A stretch of DNA of 59,321 nt from Candidatus Poribacteria bacterium (GCA_009843785.1 VYCT01000135.1:1-59321), one strand, 5' to 3'. Numbered from the stretch's first letter, positions 1 through 10,212 are shown. Notes: generated from the letters alone by a model not told the origin. Program-made: numbers and translations.

Positions 1-488
1 TAAATAAAGTCAGGATATAGGGGACTTTGGCGCGCTTGTGAAATTTGTTTCCCTATTACGAAAGACTAACGTTTTTTTGTGAATAACGTCTTAAGAGCAT
101 AGATTGTTTTTGAGGCGTAGTGGGCATATTTTTTAGTGCCCGATTCGAGGAACTTGATAATGCGAACGCTTGAACGCAATACCATCACAGCACAAATAAC
201 CGGTGTAGGGTGCCTTCAGAATTTTTCTCTCTACGCTTGGGGTTTTTTGACGCGGCTTGCAAGCAGCAGTTTGCTCTTAAAAGGCGTATTTGTGTTTTAT
301 CTGTATCTGTACTTATATTTGTACGGCAACGATAGGTGGTGAAGGTTCGTAGGTAATGCTTCAATTGTATGATTAACGGATGCCAGTATCACCACCCAGC
401 GTTGAAAATAAATTCGATGTTGGGTAATTTTTTTTAACCGAATTAGATTTGGGACAGACAGAGTTTTTCTGGGAGGTAGTTGAAAAGG
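1..488. other. Intergenic leader region upstream of aroF
   Basis: No credible gene is seen here. The 68-aa ORF at 136-342 has low-complexity composition (a YLYLYLYLY run from a TATCTG/TACTTA-type hexamer stretch near 300-322) and no recognisable domain. The stretch is AT-rich and ends in the aroF promoter and ribosome binding site. I see no riboswitch or T-box that I could name. Confidence 0.5.
402..430 (+). promoter_or_regulatory. Predicted sigma70-type promoter of aroF
   Basis: TTGAAA at 402-407 and TAATTT at 425-430 are separated by exactly 17 nt and lie about 60 nt upstream of the aroF start. This is read by eye against the housekeeping consensus. Confidence 0.45.
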
Positions 489-1505
489 ATGGTAATCGTT
501 ACCAAGACCGATGCAACACAATCAGATATTGATGCTGTTGTAAAACGGATCGAAAGTGTTGGGTTGAAAGCACAAGTCTCAACCGGCGAACGGCACACGG
601 TCATCGGTGTCATAGGAGATAAAACATTGCTTGGTGATATTCCGATAGAGTCAATGTCCGGTGTTGAGCGAACGATGCCGATTACGGCGCCGTTCAAGTT
701 GGCAAGCCGCGAATTTCGGGAAGAACCGACAGTTATCGCAGTGAATGGCACAAAGATTGGTGGAAAGCAGTTGCCTGTTATTGCCGGTCCCTGTGCTGTA
801 GAGAGCACAGAACAAATTGTGACCATTGCCCGATTGGTTGAAAAAGCAGGCGCGAGTTTCATCAGAGGCGGTGCGTTTAAGCCGAGAACGGGGCCTTATA
901 GTTTCCAAGGCTACGGTGAAAGTGCTCTCAAGATGCTAAAGGCGGCGAAAGACGAAACTGGACTCGGTATCGTCACTGAAGTTATGACCCCCCACGAAGT
1001 GGAACTCGTTGGGGAATATACAGATATGTTCCAACTCGGGACCCGGAACATGACGAATTTTTACCTGTTACGTGAGGTCGGGCGCGCGCAGAAACCGGTC
1101 ATCCTCAAGCGCGGGATGTCCGCAACAATCGAAGAATGGCTGCTTGCCGCCGAATATATCCTTGCAGAAGGGAACCCGGATGTTATCCTATGTGAGCGTG
1201 GCATTCGCACATTTGAAACCCATACACGCAACACACTTGACCTGAACGCGGTACCCGTCGTTCACGAATTGAGCCACCTTCCAATCGTCGTTGATCCAAG
1301 CCACGGCACCGGTATCCGAAGCTTGGTGTGTGATATGACGAAAGCATCTGTGGCTGCCGGGGCTGATGGGTTGTTACTTGAAGTACATCACGATCCTGAT
1401 CATTCAATGACGGGAGATGGTGCACAGTCGCTGTTCCCAGATCAATTTGAGACACTCATGCGGGAACTGAAACCGATTGCGATCGCCGTCGGGCGTGAAA
1501 TCTAA
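489..1505 (+). CDS. aroF: 3-deoxy-7-phosphoheptulonate synthase (DAHP synthase)
   Basis: This enzyme condenses phosphoenolpyruvate and erythrose 4-phosphate in the first step of the shikimate pathway, in the cytoplasm. The protein is 338 aa from the ATG at 489. An N-terminal ferredoxin-like domain (about residues 1-70) is followed by the TIM-barrel synthase domain with [35 protein letters not shown] and DPSHGTG. This is the Thermotoga-like AroF type, in which the N-terminal domain mediates feedback inhibition by aromatic amino acids. The track starts at a TTG (480), but GGGAGG at 471-476 is only 3 nt from that TTG and 12 nt from the ATG at 489, so I prefer the ATG. It is followed by leuA on the same strand, but a terminator-like hairpin lies between them. 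Confidence 0.95.
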   Translation: MVIVTKTDATQSDIDAVVKRIESVGLKAQVSTGERHTVIGVIGDKTLLGDIPIESMSGVERTMPITAPFKLASREFREEPTVIAVNGTKIGGKQLPVIAGPCAVESTEQIVTIARLVEKAGASFIRGGAFKPRTGPYSFQGYGESALKMLKAAKDETGLGIVTEVMTPHEVELVGEYTDMFQLGTRNMTNFYLLREVGRAQKPVILKRGMSATIEEWLLAAEYILAEGNPDVILCERGIRTFETHTRNTLDLNAVPVVHELSHLPIVVDPSHGTGIRSLVCDMTKASVAAGADGLLLEVHHDPDHSMTGDGAQSLFPDQFETLMRELKPIAIAVGREI

Positions 1506-1515
1506 CTTTTTAACG

Positions 1516-1550
1516 ATTGAGTTTTTGCTCATTTTTTGCCGATGGCAAAA
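1516..1550 (+). terminator. Terminator-like hairpins after aroF
   Basis: Two small hairpins follow the aroF stop. TGAG-(6 nt)-CTCA runs straight into TTTTTT, and then TTTTTTGCC-gat-GGCAAAAAA forms a 9-bp stem. The second is symmetrical and could act in either direction. Their strength cannot be judged by eye. Confidence 0.45.
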
Positions 1551-1594
1551 AATGGTTTTCGATGAAGTTGGTGGTGTTGGTTATGTGATGTTGT

Positions 1595-1636
1595 CTGATG
1601 CTTTTGAACCTGGCGGTAACCTTTTGATGGCATCAG
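1595..1636 (+). promoter_or_regulatory. Possible leuA leader hairpin
   Basis: CTGATGC at 1595-1601 pairs with GCATCAG at 1630-1636, and GG/CC pairing is possible inside the loop. It lies 60-100 nt upstream of leuA. No leucine-rich leader peptide is visible, so an attenuation role is only a guess. Confidence 0.25.
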
Positions 1637-1695
1637 GCTTCCCTCGTAACTTGCAAACTTTATCCATCCTTGATTAAAATTCGGAGGAAAGAGCC

Positions 1696-3249
1696 TTGGA
1701 CGATTTTGAAACCAACCAGCAGAAAGTCTATATTTTTGATACAACGCTCCGTGATGCCGAGCAGACGCCCGGTGCTGCTCTGGGTATCCAGGAAAAACTC
1801 GAAATTGCCAAGCATCTCGCCAAATTAAATGTGGATGTCATTGAAGCTGGATTCCCAATTTCGTCACCGGGTGATTTCGACGCTGTCAAACGGATAGCCA
1901 ACGAAGTTGAAGGCCCGGAAATTTGCGCGCTCTCTCGCGTTGTAGAGAAAGACATTACTGCCGCATGGAAAGCGATTGAGGACGCACCGCGCGCCCGTAT
2001 CCATACCTTTGTCGGCACATCGCCGATTCACATGGGCCGCATCACACGGACGACACCGGAAGATACACTCCGAATGGCAACGGATGCCGTCGCTTACGCG
2101 AAAAGCCTCTCTGAAGGACACTCAGATGCGAATGTGGAATTTTCACCGATGGACGCAGGACGCACAGAGTTAGCGTTTCTTTATGAGGTCGTTGAAGCGA
2201 CAATCGCTGCGGGGGCAACTGTCGTTAATATTCCAGAGACCGTCGGCTGGACAGTACCAACAGAGTTCGGGAACCTCATCAAAAGCATCATGGAGAATGT
2301 ACCGAATGTCGACGACGCTATAATTAGCGTCCATTGTCATAACGATCTCGGTTTGGCAGTGGCGAACAGCCTTATCGCGATTGAACAAGGTGCGCGTCAG
2401 GTAGAATGCACAATCAACGGACTCGGAGAACGCGCCGGGAATACCTCGCTTGAAGAGGTCGTCATGGCAATCCGCACCCGGCGTGACTATTTCAAAGAAT
2501 ATTACACCGAGATTAACGCCAAAGAGATCGTCCCAATTAGTCGGCGTGTCAGCCGAACGATGGGTATCTCCGTGCAACCCAACAAAGCGATTGTCGGTGC
2601 GAATGCCTTCGCGCATAGTTCTGGGATTCATCAGGACGGGATCATCAAATCGCGAGTGACGTTTGAAATCATTGACCCGAAAGAAATTGGGTGGAAAGAG
2701 AGTCAACTCATCCTCAGTCCGCGTTCCGGACGCAACGCACTCAGACACCGACTCAGCGAACTCGGCTACGAAGTGGACGCTGAACAGTTAGACAAGGTTT
2801 ATGAAAGATTCTTGAGAGTTGCTGATAAGAAAAAAGCGGTGCAGGATGCTGACCTCGAGGCGATCATGAGCGATGAAATTCGCGCCATCCCTGCTGTCTT
2901 TGAACTTGACTATATCCAAGTCGTCAGTGGAACGAAGATTTCACCGACAACGACAGTCGGTATTAAGACGGAAGACGGGATCGTTGAAAAAGCGTCAACT
3001 GGCGACGGACCCGTTGATGCCGCGTTTAAAGCGATTGGTCAGGTTGTTGACCTCCAACTGAATCTCATTGACTACCAGATCCGGTCCGTAACCGAAGGCG
3101 AAGATGCGATCGGTGAAGTCTCGTTGAAGGTACAAGACAACGGACACATCATCACCGGACACGGTGCCAGTACAGACATCATCGAAGCGAGTGCCCGGGC
3201 ATACATCCACGCTGTTAATAAATTAATCCAGATCCGGTCTGAAGGGTAG
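1696..3249 (+). CDS. leuA: 2-isopropylmalate synthase
   Basis: LeuA condenses acetyl-CoA with 2-ketoisovalerate, the first committed step of leucine synthesis. The 517-aa protein has the HMGL-like TIM barrel with FDTTLRDAEQTPG near residue 15, the metal-binding HCHNDLGLAVANSL motif and NGLGERAGN. The C-terminal third matches the LeuA allosteric domain, so feedback inhibition by leucine is expected. The length matches the usual bacterial enzyme. The start is TTG at 1696, with a clear GGAGG at 1683-1687, 8 nt upstream, and no nearer ATG. A heptad-palindrome repeat begins directly after the stop and fills the gap to the convergent pepA gene. Confidence 0.96.
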   Translation: MDDFETNQQKVYIFDTTLRDAEQTPGAALGIQEKLEIAKHLAKLNVDVIEAGFPISSPGDFDAVKRIANEVEGPEICALSRVVEKDITAAWKAIEDAPRARIHTFVGTSPIHMGRITRTTPEDTLRMATDAVAYAKSLSEGHSDANVEFSPMDAGRTELAFLYEVVEATIAAGATVVNIPETVGWTVPTEFGNLIKSIMENVPNVDDAIISVHCHNDLGLAVANSLIAIEQGARQVECTINGLGERAGNTSLEEVVMAIRTRRDYFKEYYTEINAKEIVPISRRVSRTMGISVQPNKAIVGANAFAHSSGIHQDGIIKSRVTFEIIDPKEIGWKESQLILSPRSGRNALRHRLSELGYEVDAEQLDKVYERFLRVADKKKAVQDADLEAIMSDEIRAIPAVFELDYIQVVSGTKISPTTTVGIKTEDGIVEKASTGDGPVDAAFKAIGQVVDLQLNLIDYQIRSVTEGEDAIGEVSLKVQDNGHIITGHGASTDIIEASARAYIHAVNKLIQIRSEG

Positions 3250-3250
3250 G

Positions 3251-3322
3251 GGTTATCGGTTATCGGTTATCAGTTAAAGAGGTATTTTGTAACCGACAAC
3301 CGATAACTGATAACTGACAACC
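3251..3322. repeat. Heptad-palindrome repeat, copy between leuA and pepA
   Basis: Three tandem GGTTATC units, then AGTTAAAGAGG, a short spacer, and the complementary arm AACCGAC/AACCGAT/AACTGAT/AACTGAC. The two arms pair over about 28 nt. It lies between two convergent stop codons and may serve as a bidirectional terminator. It is the clearest member of a family seen across the window. Confidence 0.9.
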
Positions 3323-3329
3323 ATTAAAT

Positions 3330-4817
3330 CTACCAATCCTCAACCAATTGCACCAACAACCGTACGCCGTAGCCGGACGCACCTTCAGGGATATACGTAG
3401 AGCCTTTCATCCCCCACGCAGTGCCAGCGATGTCGAGATGTACCCACGGATAGCCTTCAGCGAACTTCTTGAGAAACGCGCCCCCGGCAATCGTGCCAGC
3501 CGTGCCGTCGCCGATGTTCTGCACATCTGCGACCTTACTTTTGACCGCTTCATCGTAATCGTCCCAGAGCGGCAGTTCCCAAACGCGCTCATGCGTTTTT
3601 TCAGCTGCCGATTTCACTTTCGCCATGAGTTCGGGGTCTGTCCCCAGTGCACCCGCTGCGATATGTCCTAAAGTACCAATCACGGCACCCGTGAGCGTGG
3701 CTAAGTCGATAACACCTTTCGGGTTATACTGCGCTGTCCACCCGAGCGCATCCGCTAACACCAGTCGTCCCTCAGCATCGGTGTTAAGAATCTCAATCGT
3801 TTTGCCGCCGTAAGAGGTGACGACATCGCCCGGCTTAACCGCAGTGCCACTCGGCATATTTTCGGTCGCGGCAACCAAGCCGATGACACGCACGTTCGGT
3901 TTAAGTTGACCGATCGCTTGCATCGCGCCTATTACCGCGGCGGCACCGGACATGTCATGCTTCATCTCATGCATACCGCTTCCACCTTTGATTGAGATTC
4001 CGCCAGTATCAAAGGTAATTCCTTTGCCGACAAGCACAACGGTATCTTGTCCTTCACCGTCAGGCGTGTATTCGAGAATAATAAAGCGTGGCTCTTCAGC
4101 ACTCCCTTGCGCGACGGCAAGAAGTGTACGGAACCCTTTTTTTTCTAAAGTGGCTTTGTCAAAAATTTCACAACCCAGTCCTGTCGCTTCTGCTACCGCT
4201 TCAGCCTTTTCTGCGAGGTGCGTTGGTGTGAGGTAGTTTGCGGGTTGGTTGCTCAGGTCGCGGGCGAGCAGTGTACCGTTGGCGATCACTTCGCCGCGCT
4301 GGACTGCCGCTTCTACTGTCGCCTGACTCTGGACACTTTCAGCTAAGAACGTGACGGATTCGAGTTTTTTCTTTTCGGCTTCATCGTCACTCTCCGTTTT
4401 GTGTTCATCGAACTGATAGAGTGCAAGGAGGCTGGCTTCCGCTGCGGCTTGTATCATTTCAGGCGTGGCTTCAATAGGAATCGGGACAGCAGCGTTTGTT
4501 AAACCCATATCTCGGATCGTTCGCACCGCGTGCCCCGCTGTCTGACGGACTTTTTCAACAGTGAGATCATGATATTCACCCAAACCCACCAGTAGCACGC
4601 GAGGCGCGGTGATCGCGCCGTTTGTGTAGAGCCAACTGGTAGTTTTCAACTTGCCTGTGAAATCACCGAGGTTCATGAGTTCGCGAATGCGTCCACCGAG
4701 TGCCTGATCTATCGTTTGGAGCGGGGCACTATAGAAATCCGGATTCTCCAGCACACCGATGGCAATCACATCGCTCTGTTCTTGGTTAAACCCACCCGTT
4801 TTGACAGTAATATTCAT
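3330..4817 (-). CDS. pepA: Leucyl aminopeptidase, M17 family
   Basis: A cytosolic dinuclear-zinc aminopeptidase that removes N-terminal residues from peptides. The 495-aa protein has the N-terminal macro-like domain and a C-terminal catalytic domain. VGKGITFDTGGISIK carries the metal-binding Lys and Asp, and NTDAEGRLVLADAL carries the Asp and Glu metal ligands and the catalytic Arg. The start is ATG at 4817. It follows the cupin gene on the same strand after a gap of about 45 nt and probably belongs to the fdhA-cupin transcription run. Confidence 0.96.
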   Translation of the reverse strand: MNITVKTGGFNQEQSDVIAIGVLENPDFYSAPLQTIDQALGGRIRELMNLGDFTGKLKTTSWLYTNGAITAPRVLLVGLGEYHDLTVEKVRQTAGHAVRTIRDMGLTNAAVPIPIEATPEMIQAAAEASLLALYQFDEHKTESDDEAEKKKLESVTFLAESVQSQATVEAAVQRGEVIANGTLLARDLSNQPANYLTPTHLAEKAEAVAEATGLGCEIFDKATLEKKGFRTLLAVAQGSAEEPRFIILEYTPDGEGQDTVVLVGKGITFDTGGISIKGGSGMHEMKHDMSGAAAVIGAMQAIGQLKPNVRVIGLVAATENMPSGTAVKPGDVVTSYGGKTIEILNTDAEGRLVLADALGWTAQYNPKGVIDLATLTGAVIGTLGHIAAGALGTDPELMAKVKSAAEKTHERVWELPLWDDYDEAVKSKVADVQNIGDGTAGTIAGGAFLKKFAEGYPWVHLDIAGTAWGMKGSTYIPEGASGYGVRLLVQLVEDW

Positions 4818-4861
4818 AAATTTTCCTTTCTATTTCAATGTTTTTTGCAAATCATGCAGTA

Positions 4862-5167
4862 TTAAGTTTTTCGCATTCCCGTTAAGACGACTAACGGTTC
4901 ATGACTCGTGACGGTAATGGAGTGATAGGTATTCGCAGGAACATCAACCCGATCGCCACTTTCTATAGACCCGTGTTCATCAGCGACCTTCACATCTGCC
5001 GTGCCAGATAACACACAGACAACTTCATCTTCGGTGTGGATATAATCGAGATAGGCACCACCGGGACGACCCGACCACTCGTAGGCATTGAAGCCTTCGG
5101 TTTCTAATTGTTGCTTTAAGGCATCAGTGTCCGCATGCTGTTCTGACCAACGTGATTTCCAATTCAT
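4862..5167 (-). CDS. Small single-domain cupin protein
   Basis: A 101-aa protein formed by one cupin barrel (about residues 30-95). The first cupin motif region reads YLDYIHTEDEVVCVLSG and the second GDRVDVPANTYHSI. The His/Glu pattern suggests a metal site, but the substrate cannot be told; single-domain cupins include sugar isomerases, dioxygenases and ligand sensors. It lies between fdhA and pepA on the same strand, and the ATG at 5167 is the only reasonable start. No link with formate metabolism is shown. Confidence 0.8.
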   Translation of the reverse strand: MNWKSRWSEQHADTDALKQQLETEGFNAYEWSGRPGGAYLDYIHTEDEVVCVLSGTADVKVADEHGSIESGDRVDVPANTYHSITVTSHEPLVVLTGMRKT

Positions 5168-5256
5168 TTTCCAACTCCCAGTACGTCTGTTGCGTTTTGT
5201 GTATCGTCATTTTCGGGTAGCGTCCCCCGACCTTCCATATACACATATTGTCTCCG

Positions 5257-7953
5257 TTAAAGCGGTTCTAACCTCACCGGACAGACCTTCAATTCAGCGG
5301 TATGTGTGATAGGATCATAGCCAGAACCTGTCAATAGGTTAACTGGAACATCTGCGAAACTGAAACTGGCAAAGACAGTGCCACGCGGTGAACGGTTCGT
5401 CGCTTTGACTTTGATGTTGATACTGCCGCGCGCACTACTCATTTTACACCATTCGCCGTCCGTTAATTCCCATTTCTCAAGGTCTGCTGGATTGACTTCC
5501 AGTGATTCTTCCGACAAAAGGTAATCAATCCCCTCTGCCCTACCCGTCTGCGTTCGCGTGTGATAGGATTGCAAGCGTCTCCCTGTTGTGAGCCATACGG
5601 GGAAATCGTCGCTAATTGTCTCGGCTGGGTCTCGGTAATGTACATTTGAAAAAATACCACGACCGTTGACGAACGATTCCTCATGGAGCCGTGGTGTACC
5701 GGGATGTTCCTTGTGGGGCACGGGCCATTGGTATTCACTCTTGTCAATGCGTTCCCAATCTAATCCTGCGTAGATCGGTGAAACCCGGCAGAGTTCATTG
5801 AAAATCGGCTTCGGTGCGTTAAAATCAAACCCTTCAAACCCAAGACGTTGTGCAATCTGACAAATAATCCACCAATCCGGTTTTGCCTCACCTGGTGGCG
5901 GTACTGCGGCGCGCATCCGTTGGACTCGACGTTCCGTATTCGTACATACGCCATCCGTTTCACCCCACGCCGTCGCGGGTAGTACAATATCGGCGAGTTC
6001 TGCAGTCTCGGTGAGAAAGATGTCGATAACGACGAGATGCGCCAATGAACGGAGGGCGTGCTCACAATGCTCGCGATCCGGGTCGGACAGCAACGTGTTT
6101 TCGCCATCAATGAGCATCGCATGGATACTGTCACCACAAAGTTCTAAGGCGGTCACTTTAGTAATACCCTTCTCTAAATCAACGGCTCTGCCATATTCTG
6201 CTTTGAACTTCGCCTGATACGCTGGATCCGTAACGGCTTGGAAACCGGGATAGTTGTTTGGTAGTGCGCCGCTGTCGCCTGCACCTTGAATGTTGTTTTG
6301 CCCACGCATCGGGTTGATACCCGTTCCCTCGCGCCCGACATTTCCCGTCATCAAGGCGAGATTGCAGAGGCTCTGGACATTCTCCACGCCACAGATATGT
6401 TCTGTGATGCCAAGCGTGTAGTAGATGGCACCCTTATCCGCGCCCCCGTACCACATCGCTGCTGTCTCAATGTCCTTCGCAGGGACACCCGTAATCGTTT
6501 CTGCCCATTCCGGTGTCCACTGGCTGATATGTTCAAAGAATTCGTCAAACCCAGTGGTTCGATTTTCGATAAAATCTTCGTTAATTAAACCTTCGCGGGC
6601 GATCACGTGTGCCATGCCGAGGAGCAGTGCTGTGTCCGAACCGACACGGAGCGGTAGGTAGAGATGCGACAACTCCGCCAACCCGATGCGTCTCGGATCC
6701 GCGACGATGAGTTTCGCACCACGGGCGATTGCCTTCTTAAGCCCCGTCGCCGCGACAGGGTGACATTCCGTCATATTTGTACCGATACAGAAAATCACCT
6801 CCGGTTTCTGCATATCGACGAGCGGGTTAGACATCGCGCCACGTCCGATTGTCGCTGCCAGACCGGCAACGGTCGGCGCGTGTCAGGCACGGCTGCAATT
6901 GTCGATGTAGTTAGTGCCGAACCCGACACGGATAAACTTCTGCATCAGATACGCAGCTTCACTCGGTGCGCGCCCAGAAGCGATGCCGTAGATGCTGTGT
7001 CTACCGTGTTCAGCATTGACCTGTCGGAAACCTTCAGCGGCTTTGTCAAGCGCGTCTTCCCATGTAGCTTCATGGAGTTCGCCATCGTCGCCACGGATGA
7101 GTGGGGTTTTCAACCGATCCGAGTGCTGCACGAAGTCGTAAGCGAACTGACCTTTAACACAGAGCGCGCCTTGATTCGCAGGCCCATCCATGGCAGGATG
7201 GATGCCAACGATCTTTTCATTTTTTGTGAGTATATCAACGGAGCATCCTACACCGCAATATGGGCAGATGGTGCGGGTTTTGTCAGGAATAGCATCCGCG
7301 ACTTCATCCGCTGCGCGGAGCGCTTTCTTGTCGGCGAGTGCGCCGGTCGGGCAGGTCTGGATACACTGCCCGCAAAACGTGCAGGCGGAATCCTTGAGAA
7401 GCCCGTCAAACTCCGTTGTAATCTGTGTATGGAAGCCGCGGTTCATGATGTTAATAGCGTGGTCACCCTCTTGTTCAGCACAGACGCGGACGCACCGATA
7501 ACAGGAGATGCAGAGTTCATAATCTCTGAGGATAAATGGATTCTCGTCGGTTTTATTCGTGCCGGATTTTGCCCCTGTCATACAGTTGCCGTTTATTGCG
7601 TACTTATCGCGGAGGTCCGCGAGTTCACCAGCGGCATAACCGCGCAGCGGAGACACATCAACTTCACGATTCTCGCTGATAACCATCTCCAACAGCGTCT
7701 TCCGGTATGCCTCTATTGTATCAGTCGCTGTCCGCACTACCATCCCCGGTGTGGCTTTCGTCGTACAAGATGCCACCGGGTTTCGCGCACCTTCTAACTC
7801 GACGATGCAGAGCCGACAGCCACCGAATGGCTCAAGTCTCGGATCATAGCAGAGCGTTGGAATCTCTTTTTCATGACGTTGTGCAACCTCAAGAATCGTT
7901 TCATTCTCGGAGAAGGTAACTTCAACACCATCAATTTCTATTTTGTGTCTCAT
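5257..7953 (-). CDS. fdhA: Formate dehydrogenase alpha subunit, selenocysteine-containing (in-frame TGA)
   Basis: The track shows two ORFs (6883-8016 and 5257-6834) in one frame, separated by a single TGA at 6883-6885 and 16 sense codons. Read through, they give an 898-aa molybdenum/tungsten-bis-MGD formate dehydrogenase. An N-terminal 2Fe-2S domain comes first, then a 4Fe-4S region (CISCYRCVRVC, CTFCGQCIQTCP), a molybdopterin 4Fe-4S motif (CPYCGVGC), the catalytic domain and a C-terminal dinucleotide-binding domain. The TGA falls in CSRA-U-HAPTVAGLA, exactly where the family has Sec or Cys (residue 357 here). A SECIS-like hairpin follows. ATG 7953 is preferred over GTG 8016 because TTTGAGG lies just upstream and the longer form overlaps the previous gene. 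No beta or gamma subunit or FdhD lies in the window. Confidence 0.95.
6854..6870 (-). promoter_or_regulatory. SECIS-like hairpin for fdhA selenocysteine
   Basis: Twelve nt after the TGA codon the mRNA strand reads GTTGCC-GGTCT-GGCAGC, a 6-bp stem (one G-U pair) with a GGUCU apical loop. This is very close to the upper stem-loop of the E. coli fdhF SECIS that SelB binds, and the distance from UGA is also alike. It supports reading the TGA as Sec rather than as a stop. Confidence 0.85.
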
Positions 7954-8002
7954 CGCGATAAACCTCAAAGCGTCGCGGTCCGGGACCGCCGGACTGAATA
8001 GG

Positions 8003-9070
8003 TTATTCTCCTGCACTAAAATCGATTTGTGGCACCTCTAATGTACCGGCGAGGATTTGCTGTCTCGCTGCCTCAACCTTTTGTTGTACCTCTTCAGGCA
8101 CCCGAGATCTCAGTTCTGGGTTATAGGTCAAAGCGATTGCGCCGTCTGTTGTCATTGTGAAGACATGGAGTTTAGATTCAAACGTCCCCGCCTTGACAGC
8201 CGTTGCGAGTTGTATATAGGCTTTCGGTGTAATCACGGCATTCGCAAGCACTGCCCGAGGAGAGACGGTGCTCTGATCGCGGTTAGCACCAAAAGAATAA
8301 ACAGTTTTGCCGGCATCCTGTGCTAAAACGACGGCTTCAAACACACCGAGTCCAGCCTCATTCGCGTTGTGAAAAATGAAGTCAACGCCTTCCTGAATCT
8401 GTGTGGTAGCGATGTCCTTTGCCTTCGCAATGCTCTCCCAGTCGCCTACATAAGCCCGTTGCAGGACAGCATTCGGGTTGACACTTTTCACACCGCCTTC
8501 AAACGCCATAAACACGCTACTACCCGATGGAAGTTCCTGACCACCGACCATCCCGATCTTATCGGTTTGGGTCATCAGACCGGCTATTATCCCCAACAGA
8601 TAGGTGGCTTGTTCAAGACGGAAAACGATCGGGGCGACATTCTCACGAATAGCGCCACTTGCTCCCGCAGACGTAATGAAGATGATTTCAGGATAATCTT
8701 GCGCGACGGCGATCGCTGCCGCCTGATACTCGTAGCCGTGCCCGAAGATGAGGTGATAGCCCTCCATGGCATAGGCACGAAAGTCTGCTTCCCAGGCATC
8801 GGGGGTTAAACTCTCGACGTAGTCTATTTCGGCACCGAGTTCGGCTTCGATCGCTGTTAAGCCATCGTGTGCCAAGGCGTTCCACCCTTGATCGTTAATA
8901 GAACCCGGTAGGAGCATACCGACTTTGAATGTTCCCGGTTCTGGCGCGTAGATAATTTTGCTGCTATCCTGAACTCTCTCACAACCTAACATGAATCCGA
9001 TTGCCAAAAGCCATAGAAGTACGGCATAGCTTGCCATGCTATATCGTGATTTTCGAGATAGCTGTTTCAC
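8003..9070 (-). CDS. BMP-family ABC transporter substrate-binding lipoprotein
   Basis: A 355-aa periplasmic binding protein of the basic membrane protein (BMP/PnrA/Med) family, which binds nucleosides or related small molecules. A signal sequence ends in a lipobox (FMLGC, Cys near residue 29), so it is probably lipid-anchored. The mature part shows VGMLLPGSINDQGWN near the start and the SSVFMAFEGG and FGANRDQSTVSPRAVLANAV segments typical of the family. The start is GTG at 9070 with GGAGG 9 nt upstream. It is a tandem paralogue of the next gene. The matching ATPase and permeases are probably those at 14.9-18.6 kb. Confidence 0.9.
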   Translation of the reverse strand: MKQLSRKSRYSMASYAVLLWLLAIGFMLGCERVQDSSKIIYAPEPGTFKVGMLLPGSINDQGWNALAHDGLTAIEAELGAEIDYVESLTPDAWEADFRAYAMEGYHLIFGHGYEYQAAAIAVAQDYPEIIFITSAGASGAIRENVAPIVFRLEQATYLLGIIAGLMTQTDKIGMVGGQELPSGSSVFMAFEGGVKSVNPNAVLQRAYVGDWESIAKAKDIATTQIQEGVDFIFHNANEAGLGVFEAVVLAQDAGKTVYSFGANRDQSTVSPRAVLANAVITPKAYIQLATAVKAGTFESKLHVFTMTTDGAIALTYNPELRSRVPEEVQQKVEAARQQILAGTLEVPQIDFSAGE

Positions 9071-9107
9071 GCGAATATTCCTCCAATAGTTCGGTTACAG
9101 AAGCCCA

Positions 9108-10178
9108 TCAATCTTTGTCGTCTTCCTTTTCAGTGAAATCAATTTGCGGCACCTTCAATTCGCCTGAAAGGATTTTGACTTTCGCATCTTCAACGGCTTT
9201 TTGGACATTTTCTGGCACCTTATCCTTCAACGCAGGACTGTAGGTAAGGGTAATCGCTTCGTCCGTTAACATGTTGAAGGTATAGATCTGTGGTTTAAAC
9301 TTGCCTTCTTTAATGATCTTAGCGATTTGCACAAATGCGTTGGGTGTAATCACCGCGTTTGCAATCACAGTTGGAGATATATCGCTCTTATCACGGTTCG
9401 CACCGAACGTGTATACCATTCTTCCCTCTTTTTCGGCAGTTTCAGATTTATTAAAAATCTCAGCCGCCTCATAGGCACCGAGTCCCGCCGCATCAGCATT
9501 CGGGAAGATAAAATCGACACCTTCGCTAATCTGTGCAAGTGCAAGTTCCTTGCCTTTGCCGATATCTTCCCAATTCCCGACGTATACATAGGACACTTCT
9601 GCTTCAGGGTTCACACTTTTCGCACCGCCTTCAAACGCCATAAACGTGCTATTGACGGATGGAATATTTTGCCCGCCCATGACCCCCAGTTTATTTGTAT
9701 TGGTCATCATACCTGCCATTATCCCTAACAGATAGGCTGCCTGTTCAACGCGAAAGTTGACCGGTGAGATATTATCGGTGATCGTGCCGCCGGAAGACGT
9801 AATGAAAATCGTCTCAGGAAAGTCGGCTGCCACCGCTTTCGCTGGGTCTTGGAACTCATAGCCGTGTCCAAACACCAAGTCGTAACCGTCAAGTGCGTAA
9901 GAACGGAATTGTTCTTCTTGATCCGATGGGGTTCGGGTCTCAGCGTGACTGATCTCCGCGCCGAGTTGTTTTTCAATTGCTTTAAGCCCTTCATACGCCA
10001 ATGCGTTCCAACCCGCGTCACTGATTGAACCCGGTAGAAGCATCGCAACCTTGAATGTCTCGTGTCCTTTCGCGTTGAGATCTATAGTCCTAACGAGTAT
10101 GAATCCGATTGCGAGAAGGCACACGAGTAAAATATAGATGACAACACTGTTTCGTAACTTGTCTGATAACTGTTTCAC
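9108..10178 (-). CDS. BMP-family ABC transporter substrate-binding protein, paralogue
   Basis: A 356-aa paralogue of the neighbouring BMP protein with the same start (MKQLS) and the same landmarks: VAMLLPGSISDAGWN, STFMAFEGGAKSVNP, TFGANRDKSDISP. The N-terminus has a hydrophobic segment (about residues 12-30) but no lipobox Cys, the region reading LAIGFILVRTIDLN. It would therefore be cleaved by signal peptidase I or stay as a membrane anchor. The start is GTG at 10178 with GGAG 11 nt upstream. Two divergent binding proteins for one importer suggest two ligands or anchoring modes. Confidence 0.9.
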   Translation of the reverse strand: MKQLSDKLRNSVVIYILLVCLLAIGFILVRTIDLNAKGHETFKVAMLLPGSISDAGWNALAYEGLKAIEKQLGAEISHAETRTPSDQEEQFRSYALDGYDLVFGHGYEFQDPAKAVAADFPETIFITSSGGTITDNISPVNFRVEQAAYLLGIMAGMMTNTNKLGVMGGQNIPSVNSTFMAFEGGAKSVNPEAEVSYVYVGNWEDIGKGKELALAQISEGVDFIFPNADAAGLGAYEAAEIFNKSETAEKEGRMVYTFGANRDKSDISPTVIANAVITPNAFVQIAKIIKEGKFKPQIYTFNMLTDEAITLTYSPALKDKVPENVQKAVEDAKVKILSGELKVPQIDFTEKEDDKD

Positions 10179-10212
10179 GTCAGTATTTTCTCCTTCATCA
10201 CTGGAATGTTTG

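Noticed and set aside
136-342. 68-aa ORF at the window start
   Set aside because: Low-complexity ending, no ribosome binding site of note, no domain. Treated as leader DNA.
1477-1677. 66-aa ORF between aroF and leuA
   Set aside because: Overlaps aroF and runs through terminator-like hairpins. No support as a leucine leader peptide.
6834-6885. fdhA as a pseudogene or frameshifted pair
   Set aside because: Both parts are in one frame, the only stop is TGA at the Sec site, and a SECIS-like hairpin follows.
6664-7797. 377-aa plus-strand ORF over fdhA
   Set aside because: It has no recognisable domain and lies antisense to the well-supported Fe-S and molybdopterin domains of fdhA. It is a shadow of codon bias.
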